From the NCBI GenBank assembly GCA_041398745.1, contig JAWKUB010000008.1, positions 1-64,000 of the forward strand: DNA of 64,000 nt, in the 5' to 3' direction. The stretch comes from JACKHO01 sp041398745 (lineage in GTDB: Bacteria > Planctomycetota > Planctomycetia > Planctomycetales > Planctomycetaceae). This document shows, one piece after another, positions 52,562-61,600 of this stretch. Within the stretch, counting starts at the first letter, position 1. Every line of letters starts with the position of its first letter. Position numbers and translations under genes: made by a program. The notes beneath the pieces were generated by a model. The model was not told the origin of the DNA. It made no database searches and saw nothing but the letters and a program-made list of their open reading frames with translations.

Positions 52562-53656
52562 ATGCACCGACGTCAGTTCCTCACCACTTGTGGTGCCGCA
52601 GGTTTATTAACGTTGCCCGCGTTTTTCGAGGCTCAGGCTCAAGACACGGAAACACAGTGGTTCGATGTCCGTGATTGGGGTGTCGAAGGAAAGGGATGGA
52701 ATGACACCGCCAAATACTTCGACCGGCTTCCAGCCAAAGCAGAAGGAGTGGTAAGGGCGCCCGTCTGGTCGCTGAGTCGGCACTCAGCTGGAATGCTGGT
52801 TCGGTTTCGCACAAACGCCACGACCATTCTGATTGATCATGAAGTGACATCACCCAATCTGGCAATGCCACACATGCCCGCCACGGGGGTCAGTGGTCTT
52901 GATTTGTATGCGGAAGACGAAGAAGGAGCGTGGAGGTGGGTTTCTGTTTCGCGTCCCACAGCCAAGCGTATGGAGACGAAGCTCATTGAGGGGCTTATTC
53001 CAGGCACCCGCAACTACACCGTGTACCTGCCACTTTACAATGGGACAGAGCATTTGAAGATTGGCGTTCCGGCGGGGGCCGAATTCGAACCGATTCTACC
53101 ACGCACCGAAAAGCCGATTCTATTCTACGGAACTTCAATTACGCATGGTGCATGTGCCTCACGACCGGGAATGCCGCATCCTGCAATTCTCGGTCGACGA
53201 CTGAACCGGCCGGTCATTAATCTCGGCTTTTCTGGAAACGGTCGAATGGAGCCAGAAGTGGCCAGCCTGTTAGCAGAACTCGATCCCGCCGTGTATGTCA
53301 TCGATTGCCTGCCCAACATGCAGGGGCCGGAAGTGACGGAACGGGCGGAACCACTGGTTCGAACTCTACGAGAGGCACGCCCCGGAACCCCCATTGTCCT
53401 GGTCGAGGACCGGACATATCCGAACGCACCATTCATCAAGTCGCGACAGGAGCGTCACGCTGGAAGTCGCGAAGCGTTCAAGGCCGCTTACCAGAATCTC
53501 CAGAGTGCCGGTTTTGACAAGCTATACTACGTTGAAGGGGAGACGCTATTAGGAGCCGACCGGGACGATACGACTGATGGTTCCCATCCGTCGGATCTCG
53601 GATTCTTCCGGCAGGCCGACGCGTTGGAACCTTTTTTGAGGAAAGCACTTAGCTGA
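52562..53656 (+). CDS. Secreted SGNH/GDSL-type esterase (acetylxylan-esterase-like)
   Basis: The 364-residue product starts with a Tat-like signal (MHRRQFLTTCGAAGLLTL, RR motif at 3-4). Residues 30-175 form a beta-rich domain (RAPVWSLSRHSAGMLVRFRT). The SGNH core follows: block I PILFYGTSITHGACASRPGM with Ser nucleophile, block II INLGFSGNGRMEPEVASLL, block III VYVIDCLPNMQG with the Asn, and block V TTDGSHPSDLGF with Asp and His. All four catalytic residues are visible. It probably removes acetyl or other acyl groups from polysaccharides outside the cell. ATG 52562 is chosen because the Tat motif follows it directly. Confidence 0.88.
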   Translation: MHRRQFLTTCGAAGLLTLPAFFEAQAQDTETQWFDVRDWGVEGKGWNDTAKYFDRLPAKAEGVVRAPVWSLSRHSAGMLVRFRTNATTILIDHEVTSPNLAMPHMPATGVSGLDLYAEDEEGAWRWVSVSRPTAKRMETKLIEGLIPGTRNYTVYLPLYNGTEHLKIGVPAGAEFEPILPRTEKPILFYGTSITHGACASRPGMPHPAILGRRLNRPVINLGFSGNGRMEPEVASLLAELDPAVYVIDCLPNMQGPEVTERAEPLVRTLREARPGTPIVLVEDRTYPNAPFIKSRQERHAGSREAFKAAYQNLQSAGFDKLYYVEGETLLGADRDDTTDGSHPSDLGFFRQADALEPFLRKALS

Positions 53657-53867
53657 CAAGTGTTCGGTGAAGAAAGGTAGACTTTACGATGCCTTTAGTT
53701 GACATTTAAGGAAGGCGTACGTTACGTTCATAGGACGCGCAGGTCAGAACTGATGTGTTCGCTGCGCAATCCCATCACTAATTCAATCGCAAACACTCGT
53801 TTGATCTCGTCCCGAATCAGCGATTGCTGAAATTTTTTGGCCGCAAAGGTCGTTCGGAGTTCATGGA

Positions 53868-54770
53868 ATGTTTCAGGCAGAATTGAAGGTCACATCAGGA
53901 AAGCAGGCCGGAAATGCCATTCCGCTGCCGCCGGGAAAATTCCTGGTTGGTCGCGAGGAGGATTGCCACTTGCGTCCCAACAGTGACATGGTGAGCCGCC
54001 ATCACTGCGTCTTCACCATTGACGAGTACGCCTGCCGCTTGCGGGACTTGGGCAGCACCAACGGCACTATTGTCAACGACGAGAGAATCCGTGGTGCTGT
54101 GGTTCTGAATAATGGCGATCGCGTCGTCATTGGTAAATTGACTTTTGAAGTGGTCATTCGCGACGCTGAAGGCACGGAAACGAAGACGAACATTTCGCTG
54201 GAATCGGAAACCTCCACAGATCTTCCAAAGGAGCAGCCAGCGGAACCGCCGACGGGTCAGATTATCGAGAGCGACACATCGACTGGCGAACCGGCACCCG
54301 CCTCAATGGATACCTTGGTGGACATGCCTGTGATGCCAGGCGCAGAACAGGTCCCGCCAGGTGGTGATACAGCATTTGGCATTCCACAGCAGCAGCCTGG
54401 TATGCCCATGCAGCCGCCTGTGGGATATCCGATGGGTTATCCACAGCAGTACATGCCTTACGGCTATCCGCAGCAAATGGGCTATCCGCAGATGGGTTAC
54501 CCGCCGCAAATGGGTTATCCGCCACAAATGGGCTACGGCATGCCGGGACAAATGCCCATGCAGCAGCCCCAGCCGGAAGTAGCTACCCCGCCCGCTGGCG
54601 AAACACAACAACTCGAAATTCGGTTACCTAATCCCGCAGAGACAGGTGCCAAACCGCCTGAGCCCAAACCGGAAGGTGCCAAAGACGAGAAAAAAGAAGT
54701 GAAGAGCAGCGATGCCGTGGGTGACGTCATCAACAAGTACCTGAACCGCCGGCCCAATCTGGGGCAGTAG
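53868..54770 (+). CDS. FHA-domain protein with Gly/Tyr/Pro/Met-rich low-complexity region
   Basis: The 300-residue product has an FHA domain at about 1-100, with VGREEDCHLRPNSDMVSRHH (GRE-x-SRHH phosphothreonine motif), CRLRDLGSTNGTIVNDERI and GDRVVIGKLTFEV. FHA domains bind phosphothreonine. Residues 170-230 are repeats of GYPPQMGYPQQM-type peptides, a low-complexity, probably disordered stretch. A Pro/Glu/Lys-rich tail follows, ending in VGDVINKYLNRR. No kinase is in the window. ATG 53868 follows a CGGAG. Confidence 0.85.
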   Translation: MFQAELKVTSGKQAGNAIPLPPGKFLVGREEDCHLRPNSDMVSRHHCVFTIDEYACRLRDLGSTNGTIVNDERIRGAVVLNNGDRVVIGKLTFEVVIRDAEGTETKTNISLESETSTDLPKEQPAEPPTGQIIESDTSTGEPAPASMDTLVDMPVMPGAEQVPPGGDTAFGIPQQQPGMPMQPPVGYPMGYPQQYMPYGYPQQMGYPQMGYPPQMGYPPQMGYGMPGQMPMQQPQPEVATPPAGETQQLEIRLPNPAETGAKPPEPKPEGAKDEKKEVKSSDAVGDVINKYLNRRPNLGQ

Positions 54771-54809
54771 TTCTCGACCGCACGGTGTGTGCGACACGTA
54801 ATCATTTTG

Positions 54810-55967
54810 CTATTCGCCAAGTTCTCTGCGAAGCCGCTCACGATGGTACGCCAGTCGCTCTTCCGAGGTCATTTGGGCAAGCGGGATACTTGGTGCAGTT
54901 GACGTAGGCGAACTCGAAGCCTTGTACCTGGGTTTCGATTCACCGCCGTAGCTCATGGCATTGTCGGTGACCTGCAAGTCCTCTTCTAATGTTCGCCACG
55001 GCTTAATACGCAGTGCCTGCAACACTCCGTGGTACGCATGGACCGCTTCTTCGGGACCGATATCTCCATCGGCAATGCGGCGAAGGAATTCAATGAACGC
55101 CAACTGGTGTTCTGCGTTATTGATTTTGCGACCGAACAGGGCCAGTTTTGCGCCGTGCTTTTGAGCGTCATGCAAGAGCTGAAAAGCATCGCGTGTCGTC
55201 CCGGATGACCCTCCCAAAATGCCCACGATCAAATGGGGATCGTACTGCACTAAGTCTTCAAGAGCTGCGTGGCCGGGGTAGGGAATCTTCAGGAAGACTG
55301 GACGCCCCGCAGCCGGTACGCCTGCGAGTGTGCGGGCGATGACATCATTGATGAAATGCGGCAACAACTCGGGCGAAACGGCATTGGGCATGTTGGGATT
55401 AAATACCTCGAGGAAGTGCCGGAAACCTTTCCGTTCCGCTTCCTCGCGAAAGTGCTTGTAGGCGTTGAGCGTTTCGAGGTCGAGTTCGCAGTCGTTGTTG
55501 AAGGTGACGGAGTAGAGGCCCAGGTCGACGCCCTGGCCGCGTTCGTCGTCAGCGCACTCAACCTTGCCGCATTGGGCCTGATCGATACTCACCGTGCGAA
55601 ACGGCCTGGCAGGTGCTTTTCCAATGACACTGCCGCGGAACACATGAATGTCCGTCGTGTCGTTCGCGCGGACGGCGGGTGTGACGTGGGATTCATCGAA
55701 CAGCCGTTCGCGCAGTACCAGTTGATCGCTCGTGCTGGCGGACATCAGCACAATGTCGACAGCCCCTTGCCGAATGACCTGTCGGATTTGCTCCCGATAT
55801 TCCGCCAGCGTGCGTTGACGCACTTCGGCATCGTGCCGTTCGGGCGATTTTCCGGGGGCACCAATTCCAAACGCCATGTCGGCATCTTTGGCGTCGGCAA
55901 TAATGAATTCACGGCATCCAGCAGGATCGGCGTGAATGGCGGCAAGTTTACGGTCAAGAGACTTCAT
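54810..55967 (-). CDS. Class I aldolase-like TIM-barrel protein
   Basis: The 385-residue product has TIM-barrel landmarks of the class I aldolase (LacD/FbaB/DeoC) group. These are VDIVLMSASTSDQLVLRERL near 70, LGLYSVTFNNDCELDLETL, GRPVFLKIPYPGHAALEDL with a likely Schiff-base Lys, IVGILGGSSGTTRDAFQLLH and GAKLALFGRKINNAEHQ (glycine-rich phosphate-binding region). The C-terminal 40 residues are Ser/Thr/Pro-rich. The substrate is unknown; sugar phosphate cleavage is the family expectation. It is convergent with the FHA gene. Confidence 0.7.
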   Translation of the reverse strand: MKSLDRKLAAIHADPAGCREFIIADAKDADMAFGIGAPGKSPERHDAEVRQRTLAEYREQIRQVIRQGAVDIVLMSASTSDQLVLRERLFDESHVTPAVRANDTTDIHVFRGSVIGKAPARPFRTVSIDQAQCGKVECADDERGQGVDLGLYSVTFNNDCELDLETLNAYKHFREEAERKGFRHFLEVFNPNMPNAVSPELLPHFINDVIARTLAGVPAAGRPVFLKIPYPGHAALEDLVQYDPHLIVGILGGSSGTTRDAFQLLHDAQKHGAKLALFGRKINNAEHQLAFIEFLRRIADGDIGPEEAVHAYHGVLQALRIKPWRTLEEDLQVTDNAMSYGGESKPRYKASSSPTSTAPSIPLAQMTSEERLAYHRERLRRELGE

Positions 55968-56137
55968 GTCGGACAGTCATCGGGCATGGACAAAGAATTT
56001 GCGACCGTAATAGACTCGACTGACGCAAATTTGCCAACAGCGGATTGAGAACCGTCACGGCGTTCGGCTGAATAATCAGGGATTCCATTGGTCTTTGAGC
56101 CTCTTTTTGCAGTCAGCAACCGATTTCCAAGCGATGC

Positions 56138-57922
56138 TCAGTCCTGCATCAAACGGGATACAGGAATAATTGCCAGTTCGGCACTGTTTCGGTTTGCGCC
56201 ACGTTCGCCGGAGTTTGAATACCCGACATACAGTTTCCCGTCTCGCTCGACGGCGTACGGGTACGACAATTTCGCCTGCGGGTGCGATTCACCCGGCCCT
56301 TCGGGAAACACTGCGTGTCGAATGACGAATACTTTCGAGAATAGGTTTTCTCCCGGTCGACTGACGGCAATAGTCAGAGGCGATCGACGTCCACCACTGT
56401 CGGCTGTGGTCGTACAAACCAGATAGCGTTGCCCGGTGCTGAGCGTGCCGGAGTACGGTTTGGAGGTCACCATCGGCAAGTTACTTGTCACTGACTTCGT
56501 CCAAGTGGCTCCAAAGTCGTTGCTCTCCGCCACCAGTGCAATGGCCTTTTGCCCATACCTCGCAATATTGGTGATATGGCTGCCGTCCACCAGCACCGTC
56601 GACTCACCCCACATTTGTCCGACAGCGGAACTCTTCGGGATTTGCGCAAACTTCCAGTCGGTCAAGTCATCCCCATTGCTAATCGCCACCGCGGCTGTGT
56701 TGTGTTCACTGACGCAGAGGCCCGCCATCAGCCAGTTGCCATTTTTCAGTTTGATGGGCTCCTGCATTGGCCAGAATCCGTCCTCGACCACGGCTCCGCG
56801 CGGTTGCCAGTCGCCGGTTGCTTCGTCGAGCGTGTAAGCTCTCGTGTGGACGCGCTGCCGCGTGTTGTGAAACGCGCCCAGAAAGGCCCAGAGCGTTCCT
56901 TTGTGCGAAAGGAAGACTCCGTGGCTGACTGCAAGATCATCTGAGTCGCTGCCGATGTCGATCGACCGGACTTCCGACCAGGTCCGGCCTCCGTCATGAC
57001 TGACACAGTACCGGCCAATTTCAGTGAGCGTATTCTCCGCTCCCTCGTTGTGTCCGAACGACGCGTACAATGCTCCTTTGTGCCAGGCAAGTGCGACGCC
57101 GTGGAGCCAGTCGTAGCCATCGACATTCGGCTCCCATTTCTTGATGACATGAAACTCCACATCCTGAAGCACTTCGGCGTCAGCAGTATTGGGAAGTTGG
57201 ACACTGGCGTCCCACAGAGGGAGGCCGACCAGTTCCTTAGCGAACTCTGGGATGACATGCTTGGCGTCCACAACCTGAAACTGACTTCGCAGTTCTTCTG
57301 TGGAAAGTGGTCGGTCGAATAGTTGGATTTCATCGAGCGCGCCGACAAAGTTCTGCCAAATCTTTCCGTTATCGTCGACGCCTCCAAAAGTAACGGCCGC
57401 CTCGGTTTGTGGAATCGGTGTTGTTAGAGCGACAGTTCCTTCACGCTTCCCGTTCACCCATAGCTCGACCTTGTCTGCTTCAACGACAATGGAAATCAAG
57501 TGCCAGCGACCCACCTGCGGCGCAGTGATGGATTCCGCCGTCACCCACTTCCCCTGCCAGACGTACAGCCGGAAACGATTGTCTTTGTCAATCATCACAC
57601 CCCACTGCCGCTGGTTCTTGGCATAACAGTTCTTGGCAATGAGCATTTGCTGCTCGCCATTCAGAACATACGGGTTCACCCACACCGACCACGCGAATCC
57701 TGCCGCGTGATTAGCCAGTCCCTCCGACTCCTTCATCTTCAGCAGTGACACCCCGTCGAACACAAGCGACTTCCCCTCGACTCCCTCACCGCTGCGAATG
57801 ATTCCATGTTGCACCAGTTCATCAGCGTCGACTTGCTCACAATTCCAGCGACGTTCTTCGCCATGGACGTATGCCACATTGCTGATGAACAGGAGCAAGG
57901 CAAGCAAGTTCTGGCGAATCAT
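56138..57922 (-). CDS. Secreted LamG-like plus sialidase/BNR-like propeller protein
   Basis: From ATG 57922 (CGGAG 8-12 bp upstream) the 594-residue product has a clear signal peptide (MIRQNLLALLLFISNVAYVHG). Residues 25-215 form a concanavalin/LamG-like sheet domain (GFAWSVWVNPYVLNGEQQML, RWHLISIVVEADKVELWVNG). From about 250 a sialidase-like propeller follows, with Asp-box-like VSHDGGRTWSE and SNDFGATWTKS, GLCVSEHNTAA and PYAVERDGKLYVGYSNSGER. It probably binds or cuts extracellular glycans. It starts 16 bp after the DUF2726 gene. Confidence 0.82.
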   Translation of the reverse strand: MIRQNLLALLLFISNVAYVHGEERRWNCEQVDADELVQHGIIRSGEGVEGKSLVFDGVSLLKMKESEGLANHAAGFAWSVWVNPYVLNGEQQMLIAKNCYAKNQRQWGVMIDKDNRFRLYVWQGKWVTAESITAPQVGRWHLISIVVEADKVELWVNGKREGTVALTTPIPQTEAAVTFGGVDDNGKIWQNFVGALDEIQLFDRPLSTEELRSQFQVVDAKHVIPEFAKELVGLPLWDASVQLPNTADAEVLQDVEFHVIKKWEPNVDGYDWLHGVALAWHKGALYASFGHNEGAENTLTEIGRYCVSHDGGRTWSEVRSIDIGSDSDDLAVSHGVFLSHKGTLWAFLGAFHNTRQRVHTRAYTLDEATGDWQPRGAVVEDGFWPMQEPIKLKNGNWLMAGLCVSEHNTAAVAISNGDDLTDWKFAQIPKSSAVGQMWGESTVLVDGSHITNIARYGQKAIALVAESNDFGATWTKSVTSNLPMVTSKPYSGTLSTGQRYLVCTTTADSGGRRSPLTIAVSRPGENLFSKVFVIRHAVFPEGPGESHPQAKLSYPYAVERDGKLYVGYSNSGERGANRNSAELAIIPVSRLMQD

Positions 57923-57938
57923 TAAGCGGCTCCGAAAT

Positions 57939-58439
57939 TCAGTGTCCGTTGTTTTCATCGAGTATGCATTCCTCAATTTGCTGACGCAGTTGACCCACAT
58001 TGTATGACGTGCGGACGGGAATGCGGAGCAACGAGAAGTTGGCGGCAGCGAGGGCTTCTTCGAGGAACGCGTCGCGCTGCTGGCGTTTGCGACGCTGGTG
58101 TGATTTGTCGTCCAGTTCAACTGCCAGTAGCGGTGCGATTTGTTCCATATCGCACAGGACGAAGTCAATGTGCTTTGACTGAATTCGATTGAAGTGGGAC
58201 TGCCACTTCTCAGCGCCACTGCGGACGGTCAATAAGTCAGCCAAACGGACTTTTACGAAAATGTGATAACGTCCTGCCACAGCCTGCTGCAAGACACCAA
58301 AGAACGACCGCTCCGCCTTCGTGAGAAACTCAGGATTTTGTTCATACGGCAACGAAGGAACTTCGGAGGCCTCCTCGTCGCCGAAGCCCAAGAATCTGAA
58401 AACTGCAAACAGACAACCCATCCGTTCCGTTTCGCCCAT
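57939..58439 (-). CDS. DUF2726 domain protein (nuclease-like fold)
   Basis: The 166-residue product has FLTKAERSFFGVLQQAVAGR, VFVKVRLADL-like YHIFVKVRLADLL, SKHIDFVLCDMEQIAPLLAVELDDKSH and LRIPVRTSYNVGQL, the motifs of DUF2726. That family is related to PD-(D/E)XK nucleases (DxVLC...ELDDxSH), but its activity is not established. An upstream GTG at 58454 is also possible. It precedes the LamG/sialidase gene and is probably cotranscribed, though the functional link is unclear. Confidence 0.78.
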   Translation of the reverse strand: MGETERMGCLFAVFRFLGFGDEEASEVPSLPYEQNPEFLTKAERSFFGVLQQAVAGRYHIFVKVRLADLLTVRSGAEKWQSHFNRIQSKHIDFVLCDMEQIAPLLAVELDDKSHQRRKRQQRDAFLEEALAAANFSLLRIPVRTSYNVGQLRQQIEECILDENNGH

Positions 58440-58612
58440 TGATTTCGCCTGCACGTTAAGCCTGAAATATATTCGGAGAGGATAGCTGACTTTGCGTCTG
58501 CGATGATTTCAGTGAGTTTTGAGGTTTCTGGGTCGAAGCACGGGCTGGCAAGCAGCCCGTGGCACACACGTCATTTGGCAGGACCGTGCCCCGAGGCATG
58601 GCGATCTTCGAC

Positions 58613-61600
58613 TTAATCCTTCAAGCTTTGCAAATAATCCAACAGTGATGCGAAGTCGGTGACTGTCAAATCCTTGACGAGGCCTTCGGGCATCATGGAC
58701 TTGTCCTGGCGCCGGCGGCCTTCGATGTGTTCGGGGTCGAGTCGGATTTCTTTGGCTTCGCCGTCTCGAATGACAATTTCATCAGCCGATTCCGCAGTGA
58801 TGAAACCGGTGTAGGTTTTGCCGTCGTCGATTTGGAAGACTTCGGTGACGAATCCTTGGGCCAATGTTTTGCTGGGCAGGAGCACGGCTTCGGCCAGTTG
58901 GTTTCGCTTGTAGGTCTTCACCACCTGCGGCAGGAATGGTCCTCGCAGTGGCTCTCCCTTTTTCACAGTGTGGCACTTGGCACAGTTGAGGCTGGTGAAG
59001 AGGTACTCACCGCGACCAGCGTCGCCGCTTTGTTTCAGCACCTGTTCGATGACATCCTCGACCTTTAGTTCGGCAATGGTCGGTCCGGCGGGTGTTGGCT
59101 CTTCGTTGAGCTTCCACTGCTTCGCGATGTCCTGAGCCAGCTTACGGACCCCTTCATCGGAGTCGGAGAGCGAGGCGAGGACCTGTGCTTCGTAGTGGCG
59201 GAAGTTGGTCAGGCGGGCGGCTTTCAAAATGGAGATGCGACCAGCTGGCTCTTTCCAATTGGCGTCAATCGCCTTGATGGCCTGCTCACGAACTTCCGGT
59301 GAGGCCTTGCTGTCGGCGGTAATGGATAGCAACGCTGCATTCGCCCAGCGGCCTGCGGGGTTATCTCCACTGGCTGAAGAATTCGTCAGCAGGGAAATCG
59401 AGGGGCCGAGTTGTGGTGCGGACTTAATGCGGTTCCACAACTGTTTGACGGCATCGCTGTTTTCGTTCTTGCCTGCCAAATCAGCGAGTGCCGTAAACGC
59501 GACGTCGAACGCATTGTCGACATTGGTCCGCAGCAGTGTTTGGGCTGCCTCCGAACGAAGGTCGTCAGGGCTGGAAGCACTGGCAGCCACGTTGATGAGA
59601 ATTTGACTCGCCTGTTCCGGGATGTCTCGGGACTGGCTCAATTCACGCACGGCCAGCGGCTTGAGTTTGTCATCTTTCAGGGCCATGGCGACGAGCCGAT
59701 CAAGAGCACCATCCAACTGAACTTTGTGACGGCTGAGTTGTTCGACGTACGGAGCCGCCTCGGAACCCTTGGCCTGTTCCATCGCGCGATTCAACGCGGC
59801 TTTGATGGCGTCCGACTGTTCCCAGGTTGCAGGCTGATAGTATGGGCCGGAAGTATCGGGACGCGTGCCCCAGCTGTTCCCTTTCCATTCGCCATCGGTG
59901 TAATGAAGGCGGCAGAGCGCGGTGAACAGTCCCAGTTGTCGGGCGGGATTCTGTTCGCGGTCGAGTCGCTGGATCAGACCGTTAACGACGTCCTCGGTAT
60001 GCAGACTTTGCAATACCTGCAGGGCATTCCGCCGCTGCAAATCACTGGCATTGGCGTTGTCGACCACAGCAAACGCTGCGTCGCTTGCTCCCATATGCGC
60101 CATGGCACGTGCTGTGGTGTGGGCGACAATGGGATCAGGATCATCGAGGTGTGTCGCGAGTTCGTCGGCTAGATTCATGAGTTTCAGGCGACTCACTGCA
60201 ACAATCGATTCGAGTCGGGCTCGGGGATCATCGGAATTCAAGCCAGAATTCAGGCCGTCCAGTGACAACGAGGTGGGATCATTACTGAGTGGCAGTGCAT
60301 CGGATGCTGTCACCTTCCAGGGTGCCCCAACTCCTTTGAGGTCGCCAATCGCACGAACGGCGAATGGCCGCATTGATTCACTTTTCACCGCGACACTGGT
60401 TAGAAAGTGCTGTGCCGACATTCCTCGGGCCTGCTTGAGTGCGTACAGAGCAGCGACGCGAGAAGTGATCACTGTGGACTCGTCGAGGCAAAGCTGTTGC
60501 AAGGACTTCTCTGTTGCTGCATCAATCCCTGTACGCAACAACGTACGTTGTGCTTCGAGACGACGTCGATGGCTCGGGGACTTGAGTTGCTCGACCAGTT
60601 CTTTGCGCGAGAGCTTGCTGAAGTCGACCATTTCCGGGGCCTTATATCCCTTTGGCGTCAACCTGATGAGGTAACCGACATCTTCGCCGGCGTAGGTGAA
60701 GGTCGCTCCCTTCCAACTCGTGACGTAGAGATTGCTGGAAGCGTCGACGTCGAGGTCGGTGACGCGAGTTGATTTGAGGAACTCGTTTTGATCGGCCACG
60801 AACGTTCCGCCGCTGCGCGTGACGTTGTGTCGGAAGACCATGCTGCGGCCCCAGTCAGCGGTGTAGAGGGCATTGCCGAATCCGTCGGGGAATCCTGGCT
60901 CGTCGAGATACAGTGCCCCGCAGCCGGAACCTCCACCGTAATCGGCGAGTGGCTGCACAATTTCATCGGGGAAATTCTTGAACAGCGACGGATAGCCATG
61001 ATGCTCCATGCCGCTGAAGTGATGCAGCCGGATGTCCCAGCCGCCACCGTCATTGGTATTGTCGCGGGTGAATCCGTTGAGCAGCGGGTCCATGGCCACT
61101 TCGAGAATGTTGCGGGTGCCGCGTGAATAAACTTCGAGGCCTGTTCCGTCAGGACGGACACGGACCACACCGCCGCTGCGGAACTGGAGTTTCGTGCCGT
61201 CCGCTCCTTCTGCCTGCATGAATCCGAAATCACCGATGGCCAGGTACAGCCAGCCATCGATACCGAGTGTGACTCCGTTTGACGTGTGGTCGGCGGGACG
61301 ATCGGCAAAGCCGAACGCAATGTCTTTGACCAGCACTTGCTCTTCGTCGGCAATTCCATCGCCGTCGTGGTCGATGTACGCAGAGAGATGTGGAGGATGC
61401 ATGACGTATAACCGGTCATGATCCCAAACAATTCCGCGGGGCGAGTCGACATTGGCGACAAACAGTTTCGATTCGTCGGCCCGGCCATCACCATCGAGGT
61501 CACGCAGACGATAAATGGATCCTCGGTTCGGATCGCGGTCGAGAGATCCATTCTTGTCGACGGAGACGTAAACGGTTCCATCAGGTGCGGAGGCCACGAA

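Noticed and set aside
55269..56048. Plus-strand frame over the aldolase-like gene
   Set aside because: No motif; the minus-strand protein has a TIM-barrel pattern.
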